A DNA stretch of 64,000 nucleotides. It comes from Spirodela intermedia. Taxonomy: Eukaryota; Streptophyta; Magnoliopsida; Alismatales; Araceae. Positions 1 to 11,761 of the stretch are shown one piece after another. The notes beneath the pieces were generated by a model that saw only the letters and a program-made list of their open reading frames with translations, was not told the DNA's origin and made no database searches. Made by a program: the position numbers and the translations under genes. The stretch covers positions 6,989,501 through 7,053,500 of the forward strand of contig LR746268.1 in assembly GCA_902729315.2 (NCBI GenBank). Direction: 5' to 3'. The number at the start of each line of letters is the position of its first letter. Position 1 is the stretch's first letter.

Positions 1-629
1 CAACATAGCAACGAATAATGAGGTTAAGAAGCTGGAGTATTTGACGATATCCCCATCAATGAATATATAAAAAAATCATTATCATCGAATCCCCGAAATC
101 ACAAAGCCTTTAAGCGCATCCTGTACAAAGGATACGTAGCGCATTATAGTTTATTTCTTGACAGTGATTACCCAATTATTATTTTGTTTTATTCATAATG
201 CCTTAGAGAAAGCACTCCAGTGGTGCCAGTATCCAGCGTTTTTAACAAACACATGGGTTCATATTTTTTTCCTTCTGAAGAACATTTATTCCATCATACC
301 AATTACCTCTATTGGTTGGCATATGGGATCCGAAATTTAAAATGCTTACACAAAAAGACTATATTAGTGGGGTATTCGATTCTTTTCTGTCAGAAGGATC
401 ACCATTGTTTTCAAGAGACGATCATACTTTGTCAGCATACTGTCAAAAAAGGTACCCAATTGCTTTTCCTCCAAAAGGTACCCTATTTTTTGGGGGATTG
501 GTCCCTACAATTTAAAATTTTTAAGATAAACTTGCAATTACATTCATCATGATGATAATGACTTAGCACATGCGAACAGGACGATCTTACTCATCAGAAG
601 GCGGGTTGCTTGAGAAACGCAGAACTTAC
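1..629. other. Intron 2 of VPS39 (no exon recognised)
   Basis: AT-rich sequence downstream of the exon 2 donor. I looked on the minus strand for the expected continuation of the CNH domain and did not see it. Two GGTACC-containing motifs (about 450-485) are the only local structure noticed. Confidence 0.5.
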
Positions 630-1981
630 CTTTCCAAGAAGAAGATCCCCCAAAGCAAGAGGGGTAACTAGAGGAGGAGCAATCCTTCCAGATGGGAACA
701 CCTCAGATAGAGCTCCGGTCGAGCTGTTCAGTATCATGTACTCCCTCTTAATACCAAGACATATGTTTTCACCACACCAAGCCATGGATTTCACCACGTC
801 AGGAACACCAAATTCCTTCACTTCCACAAATTCTCGACCTCCTACCATACAATCTCGCAGAAGTCATTCGAAGAATTGGAAAAACAGAAATTAGACATGG
901 ATCCGTCTTGAGAGGAAAAAAAGAACAAAAGAAAATTACCCAGAGTGTAATGCAAAAACGTTCATACTGCAAAAATGCCAGACAAAATTACTGAAATTTG
1001 TTGAAGACTATGTTTCCCCAATGCCATAAAATAACTATGCTCTTTATAGAGAGGGGATCAGAGAAAAACTGCATAATATCACCCCTAGACATTCCATAGG
1101 AAAATTGAACATAAGCTTCGCTGCAGGTGCACCATATATCACTAAATAGTCAGGATCCTGAACAAAAGCTTAAGAACTATTGCTTTGTGAGAATTATATC
1201 GCCCATTTTTTCGGTCAGATTATAAAGAATGACCGAGACAATTCACGGTAGCCATTTATCCGCCATAAAAAAGAAAAGGACTTCGAATATTGTCAGCACA
1301 ACGCTGACAACGCACTCAGATTTTTTATAATTGTAAACGCTGAGCCATATCCCACCCCCCTAAAAAAAAGGATCCATCTTGAAAGAGAAAACCTCCCAGG
1401 GGACCTTAAAATGCATTCCACGGCCTGCCAAATTTACAATAGGGCACACACTAATGTGGGCTCCGGAAGTTCGTCTCATATGCCAACGAAAGAAAGATCC
1501 CCATAAATTCAACTAGAATGAAGAAGTAAAATTTACCGTCAAATCGGAAAATGCCAACCTTCTTCTGCCTTCCCACGCAAAGAAACCCCCTCTGATCATC
1601 CCAACTATACACGTTGGCGCCTTTGGTCTTCCCAATGGCGGCAACAGTCTCGAGGTTGGGGAGCCGGTGGAAGGCGATCCACTCCGAGAGACTAAGCAGG
1701 AGGTCTCTAGACCTGGAAACCTCCATGGCCACAGGGTTCTTCTTCCAGAACGCCGACACCGTCCTCTCCAGGACGTACGGCTCCCTCTGCAACTCCTTCT
1801 CACACGGTGCCGATCGGCCCGACGTGTCCGACGCCGTCGACGAGGGGGACGCCGGAGCGTAGATCCGTAGAGAGCAGTCGGAGCATCCAGTCAGTATCTT
1901 CGAGCCGTGAACTCCGGCGACCTCGACCTTGGCGGGGCATCCCCGCACCACCTGCACCGAATCGTACGCAGAGTGTACCAT
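630..1981 (-). CDS. VPS39: VPS39/Vam6-like HOPS subunit, 5' part (partial)
   Basis: The gene runs leftward and leaves the window, so only the N-terminus is present. Exon 1 is 1981-1537 and exon 2 is 841-630. Both end at GT donors, and the phase-1 junction joins FRFDG to GREFVEV. The start MVHSAYDSVQ, the stretch SWDDQRGFLCVGRQKK and the block WCGENICLGIKREY followed by EVFPSGRIAPP match the citron-homology (CNH) beta-propeller region at the N-terminus of plant VPS39. In the family this protein is a HOPS/CORVET-type tethering subunit acting in fusion at the tonoplast and late endosome. The ATG at 1981 gives the conserved start. About 220 of roughly 1000 family residues are visible. I could not find the next exon in 1-629, so that stretch is treated as intron 2. 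The identification is firm; the function is known from homologues only. Confidence 0.9.
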
Positions 1982-2651
1982 CGCAGCCGGTGCTCTCCTC
2001 TCCTTCTGCTCCCTTTCTTCCCCCTTAGGACTGCCTGCCTCACCGTCGCAGCCGGAGCTTTGGCGCGCTCCTGGCGGTGGAGAAACCTTCTATGTCTCCG
2101 ACATGACCGGAACATTCAATCTGCATCGTGTAGTCCCCAGAAAAAACACTTTCCGCTTACCTAGCCACTGGATGATCGCCACGTAGTTCGGAACATATTA
2201 ACTTCAGAAAAATAAAAAGGATCACGGAAGATCAACGATCCGAGGGGAGATAGTACGCCAACGAGGAGGCGCCATCCCGGGTTCACGGAAGCGGATGCCA
2301 TTATTTATGTGGGGCCCAGCCGTTCAATAACATAAAATGAAAAAAAACCCTTGCATTCATTCATAATAATTTGAAAAAAAAACTATATGGATGCAACAAG
2401 ATTATAAAACGAAGATATATACGTGTTTGTATATAAATCGAGAGAGAGAGAGAGAGAGGGGTCAACCCCTCTTGTTCTTGCCCATTTTTCCCCGGGACAA
2501 GCTCTAAAAACTGCCAAAAAGGGTATTTCTGCGGTCAGGAGAGCAATTGAAGAGAGGAGGAAAGCAAGAGGTCAACCACTCGCAGTGAATCAAAGGTGGG
2601 TTGACCAACGCCGTGATGAGCAGTTTCCCACGTTGAAGAATGTAGAGGAGA
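1982..2651. other. Intergenic: VPS39 upstream region and 3' flank of the unknown-function gene
   Basis: Holds the 5' leader and promoter of VPS39, which reads leftward, and the 3' flank of the next gene. A GA microsatellite lies at about 2440-2460. Three GGTCAAC/GTTGACC words (near 2460, 2571 and 2599) fit the W-box core. The plus-strand open frame at 2423-2674 starts inside the microsatellite and shows no recognisable family. Confidence 0.5.
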
Positions 2652-4444
2652 TCACAGAGCCCATCTGGAGCTGACCACAAGGGCCGGAAACTGGGTTTTC
2701 CCATCCACAGTGTACACCAGGCCAGGCTGCAAAGTCAACCTCTTCCCTATGCAGAAATTCAGGAAGCCCTCGAACTGAACCCGCCTTTGACTGCTGCTTG
2801 TCCCCCCTCCGACGGCTAGGCCCCATCCCACCTCTTCCTCGGGTGTATCCGATAGAGAGAGGCCCCACTGAAGACTCTGCTCTGAGCTTCTCAGATCGGG
2901 CTTCACCCATTCAACCCAGCCTCTGATTCTACTGCTGTCATCCAACTCTGACTCCAGCACCACGGCAGCAGACCCAGAAGATGAATCGCCTGCTCCGGGC
3001 CTCCTCCCTGAAGGCTGTTCGTCCTCCGCTTGGGAGCTTGGAAGCGGCTCCAATGGGCTCATTTGGATGGCCTGGCTCCGCTGAGGTGGCGATCCAGACA
3101 CCTGCCAGAGACCCATTGCGGAAACCCTTGCTCCCTCGAGGAGTTGGAAGTCAAACTGCCCGAAGGCGCCGAGATGCCTTGACACAGACTGAGAAGCAGT
3201 GGCAGTGATGTTCGAGCATTTGAGCCTCAAGCCAGCGGCACAACCCAGATATCGATTCAGTAATGGTGGATCAAATGAAGAAGGCTCCATCAAACCCTGC
3301 TATTTATAATAAATAAACACACACATATATGGTAGAAATGAATGATTTTAGGACAAGAATATGGGAATGTGAAGACCAAATTAAAAAAATAAAAAAATAA
3401 AAATTGATGAAGTCACCTGCGATGGGTAAGAGCCAAAACTGAAGTCTTGGCATCGAGCACCAAAAGGAACCGATACCAAGGATAGCCAGTCATTTATATT
3501 GGCCAAATAAGACACCTTGGATAACGTCAGTTGGCTTCCAGGAACATTACTGACTTGGGCAGACGGGCCGTCTTGCCTGGCCACAAACTCTGCAACTAAA
3601 GTATCCCTCTGTCTGGTGACAGTCTCGAAGATGAATCTTGAGTCAACGCCAGTCCTGATTCCAGCCATATTTAGAAGGGAGGGGCTCTCTTGATCATCAC
3701 TCCCCGAAAATGGCAATGCCCCAGCCACAGAGACTACCCCCCTCATGCGGGTACCACCAGTCTCCTGAAATGGGCTTCCTTTACCGGTCTTATAGAAGGC
3801 AAGGGCCCGCTCGACCTTCTCCTGCCGGTCCCGCAGTTTCATCAACTCACAGAATGCTTCCCGTTGCAGGCGTTTGAGGATATTGATCTGAGTCAAGAAG
3901 AAAAAGAGCAAAAACAGTCGAGCTCTGATGTGACATGGGATATGGACTGACCTGGCAGATACCTGCGCATGGGCGGTCTTTGCACCAATTTACACAAACA
4001 TCTACGAGGAATGGAAAGCTCAGAAGCGTTTTTCGAAAGCTTGATTAGTCCGTTAGACACGTTTAGTCCAATTTCATAACACCACGAGCCCAGCACAGTT
4101 CAATGTGATTCTGATTTACAATGATGCTGCGTCTGAAGCAGCTCAAGACAGTTCTAATCTCATCTTAAACCATGTTATTCTTGCAATATTGTTCTAATAA
4201 AATGCAAGAGCTGAGCTCGAACCCTTAAAAATAAAATATATTTTTTTTATAAAAAAATCAACAGTAAAACTAAAGGCCTTCCTGGATCAAGCATTTCCAT
4301 GATTAGATTTTTACCAAATTAAAAAATAACATTACGAAGTTAGTTCGAATCATATTAAATAAAGAAAGATGCAATGCGCACGTCTCATACGGCAGGACTG
4401 CCCGACGAATTTCTCCACGATGTGACCGGATAAGAAGAACGGAC

Positions 4445-4480
<36 letters not shown>

Positions 4481-4664
4481 AGAGAGAGAGAGAGAAAAAG
4501 AGGGTGGAGGGGTCTGCCAAGTCGCTTACGGGATTATCGCGCTGGAGGGCCTCATCGCCGGTGCCGCCGACGCCGCACTCCGCCAAACCGCACCTAAGGC
4601 TTTCCCGGCACGATTTCGCCCAAGCCTCGGCCCTCTCCAAGGCAGAAGAAGCCCAAGCCTCCAT
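2652..4664 (-). CDS. Conserved plant protein of unknown function, 3 exons, 416 aa
   Basis: Exons on the minus strand are 4664-4530 (starts MEAWASSALERAEAWAK), 3887-3417 (starts INILKRLQREAF) and 3296-2652 (ends SSRWAL, stop). All junctions are phase 0 with GT-AG signals (GTAAGC and GTGACT donors), and the total is 417 codons including stop. Residues 46 to about 80 (QREAFCELMKLRDRQEKVER) look like a short charged helix or coiled coil. The rest alternates polar and hydrophobic residues with many Gly and Ser, as in beta-rich proteins. There is no obvious signal peptide. I recall similar unannotated proteins in other plants but know no function, so I give none. The gene is head-to-head with the RabGAP gene to its right, so the two may share a promoter. 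Confidence 0.8.
4446..4494. repeat. GA microsatellite in intron 1 of the unknown-function gene
   Basis: About 24 GA units with one interruption. It lies just downstream (minus strand) of the exon 1 donor at 4529. Confidence 0.9.
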
Positions 4665-6034
4665 CGTAAGGCACAGAATCTAAGTCCTCTTCTTCTCTGC
4701 ACTTCTCCGCCCCCACCTCTCTCTTCTTGAACTCGTTCAGGGTTTCTTTCCCTGCGTGCGCCGCCGGGGGAACAGGCGGGAGCCCGCCGCTCCGACGGAG
4801 TGGTGGCGGAGCGGCGACGATTCACACGTCTTCTAATCGTCAACTTTCCTCTCGATCAAACGGGTCGGTACCAGAACGACCCGGTAACAGAAGCTGCATT
4901 TCCAACGACCGAGACCGAATATGAAGTTTGGGCCGGCCCATTTGAGCCCATATGGGGGCGGGGTGTCGGCAACGGTTACCTTGGTGACGTCAGGACTAGA
5001 CGTTGTGAGAAAACAATCCCGGGGACGTTGATCTATCTGCCACGTGGAAACAGAGTAATTTCCGATCGGCACAGATTACCATAAAAAGGTATGCTTTTGT
5101 TTAATTTTTCGAGACGTTATTTCTGACTTGAGGTCCATGGGAAGGACTTTGAATCTAACGGACGTGGTGCCGTCGGAAGAGGGATCATCGGTGTCAATCG
5201 AGAGACTCTCGTCAATCGACGCAGGTCTCACCGAATGAACGGTAGTGATGGCTTTGGAGGGTGGATCTGAAGCCCATGATCGGCGCTATCGGTAGTGGGG
5301 GGGGGGGGAGGCGGCTTCTGTAGTGTCACCACCAGTTCCACTCCTAACTGACATTTCTTCTTCTTGTTGGTCTCAGAAAAGGAATATTTCAACCCCCCTC
5401 CTCCTCCCCCACCCCCCATTTTCGTAGCTACGATACCAGGCACCGAGGGAGAACGAGAGGAGAAGAGAAGAGGCTAGGATCTGGTGCGTCGATGGAGCGC
5501 GCCCCTTCCTCTGCCCGGCTGTGGTGCACTCGGATCCTCTCCACCCGCAGGTACTTGCTCCTCATGCATATCTGTAGCCATGGAGGGCCATCCGTCTGAA
5601 TGGGGACTTCTAAGCGACGTTTACCAGATTTCCGGATTTTTCGTGGGGGAAAATGTGTCATGCTTGTCTAATATTTTACTCAATGTACGCGCCGGTTTAT
5701 CACGGAATTCTCTCCATGGGTTACCTCGGGTGTGGATTCAACTGCGGTTTTTCGTTTCAGTTTACTCGATTTAATATTCGCTTATTAATACTTGTATTTT
5801 TTTTTACTTTAGATATTAATGTCTCTTTTCTTTGAAATTAGTTATTTTGATTAGTTGAAATAGTGCTTCACTGGTTGTGTTATTCCTAATAATATTACAA
5901 CCGGTGTTTCATTGTGTTTCCTGTGGGCTAACCCTTGTGGAATTTTAATTATGTAATTTGATTTAAAATTTTATTTTTTATAAAAAAATTCGTTCAGATA
6001 GTAAGAGCCGCACGGAGTGAAGAAGAAACATCTA
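4665..6034. promoter_or_regulatory. Divergent promoter region between the unknown-function gene (-) and the RabGAP gene (+)
   Basis: About 1.37 kb between two opposed start codons. Around 4932-4955 there is a GGGCCGGCCC palindrome followed by TTTGAGCCCATA, resembling plant site II elements of housekeeping promoters. A G run and a C run lie near 5297 and 5395. The RabGAP transcript probably begins around 5450-5520: the stretch ending CACCCGCAG then GTACTT near 5550 looks like a leader-exon donor, and TTCGTTCAG at 5990-5998 looks like the acceptor before the coding exon. The leader intron is inferred from splice-like signals only. Confidence 0.5.
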
Positions 6035-9000
6035 ATGTCGTTTGACGGGGACGAAAGAAGATGGATTTGTGGCAGGGGTGGTGGAGTGAATCTGCACCGC
6101 GTCAGTTCCATCGTCAGAGATATTCGAGAGCCTTGTCTTCATCATTCACCTGGCAAGGTTGGTTCGGCTTGTGCATTCTTTTTTTTGGCATCACGCAAGG
6201 GTGGTGGAGTGATGCTCCCTTGTTTTAGGCATTGGCAAAATGAAATCTTTTTTATTTTGTGCGTGTGTAAGACTAACACATAATGAACCCGTGTGTAAGA
6301 CCATGTTAGGTGTAGTTTGTGGCTTACACCGTCTAGCAGCTAGTTTATTGGGTCAAATGGCTGGTGACAATACGGACCTAGTTTGGTTAATGTTGGGAAT
6401 CCTATGTTTGACATTCTGGCGTAATTTAATGGAATATATCTTCGTTAACACGAGTCAAAAGTGCAGGTAATTGTGCCGGAATTCCTCTTATTCCAAAATT
6501 CTCCACCGTCTTATCTTGAATGAAGGAGACCTGAAAATATTATAATATTAACTGTTATCTTCAGTAAGTGGAGTAACATGAGGTAACTATGACAGTACAC
6601 TGGCGTTAACTATAACCAATTAAAAAAGATAATTGTAGGGCCGAGAAGTGTCATAAATGCTGCAGTAAGCCTAATTGTTGAATCCAGACTTGAGAGAATT
6701 GATTTATTATTTTAAATGAATGAAATGTAAGAATGTTATTCTAGATTGGATGGCTTCCTTGCATGCTCGAACTTGGACGTCCACCATTGCAAGATCTGTT
6801 ATTATCGTTAGCGCACAAACCCACTGTTCCCCAATCTAGAGTGCTTCAGTGCATCATATGGATTCAAAATGATCCATTCCAATGCGACGTTGACTTATTA
6901 CTAACTTTTGTTGATTTGAGCTGGACAAAATCCATCCCTATCTGCAGCTCGAGGTCAATTATCATGTCCCTCTGGATGATCATCGTTGGAGCTGAAACTT
7001 CAATTCGGACAACTAACTCTGACTTTTCGCATGCTGATGCTCCAGCAACGAAATCACACAAATGCATTGGCAATTTCATGGGCGCAGACTATCTGTTGTG
7101 CCGCTCTAAGCGACTGTCTCATTATTCACTTTTTATTTTTTTAAAAATTATAATTTTAATTTGAACAAAGAGCATCCTTTCAAAACTTACCTACGAATCT
7201 AACTCCTTCTGTCAGGAGTTTGATATTCCGTTGTATTTTCTTGAGAATACACTTTGTCTCTATGGTCCCCAGGTTATTTTGATGATCATGTTTACTATTA
7301 AAATTCAATTTAGACAGGCAACCATCATTGCCATATCTTAATACACTAGTAGTGAACAAAAACTGAATTGGTTTATTTTTCTTTTCTCGTACTCCTCTGT
7401 TTTCTTTGTAACTTATTTCTCATTCTGTAGCTAAGGCTTTATCTTTACGTGGACAAAATTGCGTTAGAAAATACTTTGAGATAGTAATGAAGTTCAGATG
7501 CAGAGGTAAAGAATTATGTCTGACACTACTTGATCAATATGGTACATTGCGACCCACGTTGATAATTCTTAATGAGAATAGGATAGGGGGACAAGAGTGG
7601 GCACGACCATCTGAACTTGGATCCTAGATTGTGTCAAATCCCTGCTCTCTCAGGTTGGATCCTTTCATTTATTCCAGTTCGTGTGATACCTTCTCATTGT
7701 CTCATGCCACCCTGTATAACCTAATATGAAAATTTGAGTTACATTTTCATTCTTAGTTGGTTCAAGCACACCTTCGTCTGTTTAATGTCAATAAGTGACA
7801 GTGAGATATTCTTGCAACCTCTGTAGTAAAAGATACAATGTATAGGGAGGTATTTAATGTGAACATTTTTTGTACTTTACTTATTTTTACCTCCCAATCT
7901 CTTTTTTTTTCTGCCTTCTCAATGAATGCTTTCTATTCCTTTTTCCTCTGTGTAATGAATATGCAGTTATGTAAATAGCTATTTTTTATTTCATATATTT
8001 GGTTACCCATTTGTTGGCGCTTTATGGATCCAGTGGATCCAAAACACTTTCTGTTATCGGGATTCCTGCCCCAGAAAAACCGTCAGGAACCACTTGATAT
8101 TGTTAGCTATTGGCCCTTGAACTGTCTTAATTTGTATCGCAATGTCGAATATTGCCTTCTATAATATTTGCTGTTACAGAGAGATAATGGTAAATGTAGA
8201 ATGTAGAGGTTCCTATAATTTTTAAAAAATAATGTTGGGTAGCTTTCTGAAAATAACTTATAGACAAGAAGGTCCTTGGTTCCTACCTTGGTTGAGACTT
8301 GGCGCAGTAAACTTGATATCAGTCATGTCAAGGATATCTGTTCGAAGGATGGTGTTAGGTCAAAAAGACACTTAAATAAGCAGGGGTGTTATCACTCACT
8401 AAGAAAGCATGACATGGAACGGTGGGGACTGAAAAGACCATGATATGGAAGACAAGATGTTGTGAGCCTTGAAAACTATTGACCATTAGGCATGTGCAAT
8501 CAAAGCCTACACGGGAAGTTAGATTTTTTAAAATAGGATACTGTGGAATATGATTTGATTTATGGGTTAAGATGGTGGAAAGAGAGGCCAGATTTTAGGT
8601 TGGGGCATCTGAGTCATTTGGGTAATTGAACGAATTTTGATTTAAAAGGGAATGAGTAAAATAAGTGTGGCTTTACTGGTAAAAATATAATCTTCAGAGA
8701 CTTTAAAATGGTTTTTTCAAATAGGACGGTTACAAAAAACTTGAGGAGTTAATGCCATCAATTTAACAACAACTATTTTGATTCATATAAATTCTTCCAA
8801 ATTTCAATTTATTCCACTGGTCTTTTTCTCATAGTATCATATCGTCCTTTTTCTGTTGTAATGGAACAGCGAAGCAAAATGCTCAGCCCAGAAAAGTGGC
8901 ATTCGATTTTTGACAGTGATGGAAGAGTCATTGCCTTTCGAAAGGCCCTTAGATCTATCATACTAGGGGTAAATATTTCTCCTGTCTCTTTTCATACGAT

Positions 9001-11700
9001 CAGTTATAATGGGTTAAGTTTTGTAAGATCCACTTTAATAATGCTTCATATCACTCGGTATGAGTCTTTTATTTTTACCTCTCTTTTTGAATCTTTGATA
9101 TCTCCACAAAAAGTGCATAGAGAATTTTAGTTGCTACACGGATTTTCTGTTGCTTTTCAAGACCAACTTTTTTATGCACACACTTTCAGCTCAATCAAAT
9201 CGTTTCATTCCCCGCGGCTTTATTATTGATTTAAAATGTCATTACATCTTTGAAGTCAACGCATCTAGGGCTGTCAAATTGCTTTTCTGTACAACTTCAT
9301 AGAGTTCCCAATGTTTTGACGGTATTTAATTTAATGAAAATGGAATAATCGCCCAAGCTTCAAGTTAATAGCTGGTGATCAGAATTTGCTTTATTTCCTT
9401 AATTTAATACTAAATATTTCTGTGAAACCAAAAAAAATCGTTTTCATTGAGTTAGTCAGCTCATACTGAGCTTCAACAGTTGTATTTCCTCAAAAGTGAT
9501 TTTTTCCCTAAAGAAGTTCACTTTTTGGAGCCAACTGATTCTTATTTTTGCTGCATTTCCTTGGGCACAAGATCAGGGTGTTGATCCAGAAATAAGGGCG
9601 GAAGTCTGGGAATTTCTTCTAGGTTGTTATGCTTTGGGCAGCACTTCAGAGTACCGGAAACAACTAAGGATTGCTCGGAGGTTTGTATTCTTAACCATTT
9701 AGCATACATCATTTGCTGCGGACCCCTGTTGACTATTTTTCTGCATAAAATGGAGCCATAATTACAGTCCAACCATTTATGCTCCTGTTTCGTTGACATT
9801 TTTATGATTCAGTCTTTTGACTTTCAAAACGAAGATGGATTTTTTTTCAACGGATTTTTATGTTTATGACTTGTTGGCTTTTTTAAAGTTGTATCTACAG
9901 AAGTGCTTCACAGCATGTTTTGTTTCAGGGAGCGGTATGATGACTTAATAAGGGAATGTCAAATGATGCACTCGAGCGTAGGTACTGGTATGCTTGCGTA
10001 TGTTGTTGGGTCCAAGGTGATGGATGTAAGGACACCACCCAAGGACACTGTTACTAGGGAAGAAGAAGAGAGCAGCAAAGATCATTGCAGCAGAATTAAC
10101 CAGCAAGAAACATACGATTTTAATAACTATCATAAAGATACATCACAAGTACAGAAAAGAGAAAGTTCTAGCGATTCTGCTGATTTTTTCAGCCTTACTG
10201 AGAGCAAGGATAGCATAGCCTTCGATACCTCTTCCGCTTTAGATGAATCTAGTTCACATAATTGTTTTCCTGTGAAGCCTGATAACAGAGTTTATGAAGA
10301 CCAATATGCATCTGAGAACTTTTTTGATTTTCCTCCTCTACCAGTTACTGATTTATTTAAAAATAGTGATAGTGAGAAGAAGAGTTGTGAGGCGCTAGAT
10401 GTATCAGAGCATAGTTTTAGATTGGAGGGTGAAGTCATGCATAGTTTTAAAATTAACAATAACGTTGACCTTGTTATGGAGTCAAATAATACGCCTCTTC
10501 ATCCTAGTAACTCCGATACTGGGGGATTTGATCAAAATATCCAGACTAAGGTTAGAGGATTCGAAAATGTGGGATGCAACAGTGTCGTGGTGACCAGATT
10601 GAGAGTATCAGATACACAAGAAACTAGAAGGTCGGATGGATCCGCTTCCAATGGAGTGCCTGCAAGCGACAACAGAGTCTCAGAATGGCTATGGACGCTT
10701 CATCGAATTGGTAAACAATATTTCTCTTCCGAAAGTTTTATCCCATTTTCTGACTCTGAGTAGCAAATGACCAATTCATCTTAGTTTTTAAATCTGACGT
10801 TAGCCATATTTTTTCAGTTGTTGATGTGGTAAGGACAGATGGTCATCTTGAGTTTTACGAGGATTCAAAAAATATGGCTAGAATGTCAGATATTCTTGCT
10901 GTTTATGCATGGATTGATCCTGCTACTGGTTACTGCCAAGGTTTTCCTTTGACCTTCCCCATCTAACTCTGATGTGCACTTGCCAAACTGAAATGATATT
11001 CTATCTGGTGTATATTGTGTGACACCTCATATTTATGCTGTGTTTGAAGTCTCACATCACTGGGGTCTAATTGCAGGTATGAGTGATCTGCTTTCTCCTT
11101 TTGTCGTTCTCTATGAGGATAATGCTGATGCGTTTTGGTGCTTTGAAATGCTTTTAAGACGGATGGTAATGTTTCTCAAATCTGCATCATCTTTGATGAA
11201 AGATTATTTGACAGAGATTTCAAGTATCCCTATTAAATCGTTGTACATTTTTCAGCGTGAAAATTTCCTGATGGAAGGTCCAACTGGTGTGATGAAGCAG
11301 TTGCAAGCACTGTGGAAGATTTTGGAATTAACAGATGCCGAAATATTTGCACATTTGTCACTTATAGGTGCTGAAAGCCTTCATTTTGCTTTCCGGATGT
11401 TGCTGGTGCTTTTTCGTCGGGAAATATCTTTTAATGAGGCACTTTGCATGTGGGAGGTTTGTACTCTATAGTTTATGTTGCAATGGTTACACAGTAATAT
11501 TACGTTAGATTCGCAATTATTTTGTCATTTAGACTTGTGTAAAAGTGAAATAGTGACGTTTTAGAATCACTCATTTTTCAGAAAAGGAGATATGATGAGA
11601 TGCCAGTTAGGGTCTCCAAAATATTATTTGGAAGATTCATCATAAAACTAAAACTTGCACTATCTTTATGGAGCTTGGCTTAGAATCAAGGAAGCTCAAC

Positions 11701-11761
<61 letters not shown>

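Noticed and set aside
5228-5443. Minus-strand open frame with Gly/Pro runs
   Set aside because: Arises from a G run and a C run in the promoter region; low complexity only.
8270-8760. Possible repeat or LTR fragment in RabGAP intron 1
   Set aside because: Some words looked LTR-like, but there are no terminal repeats, primer site or coding remnants.
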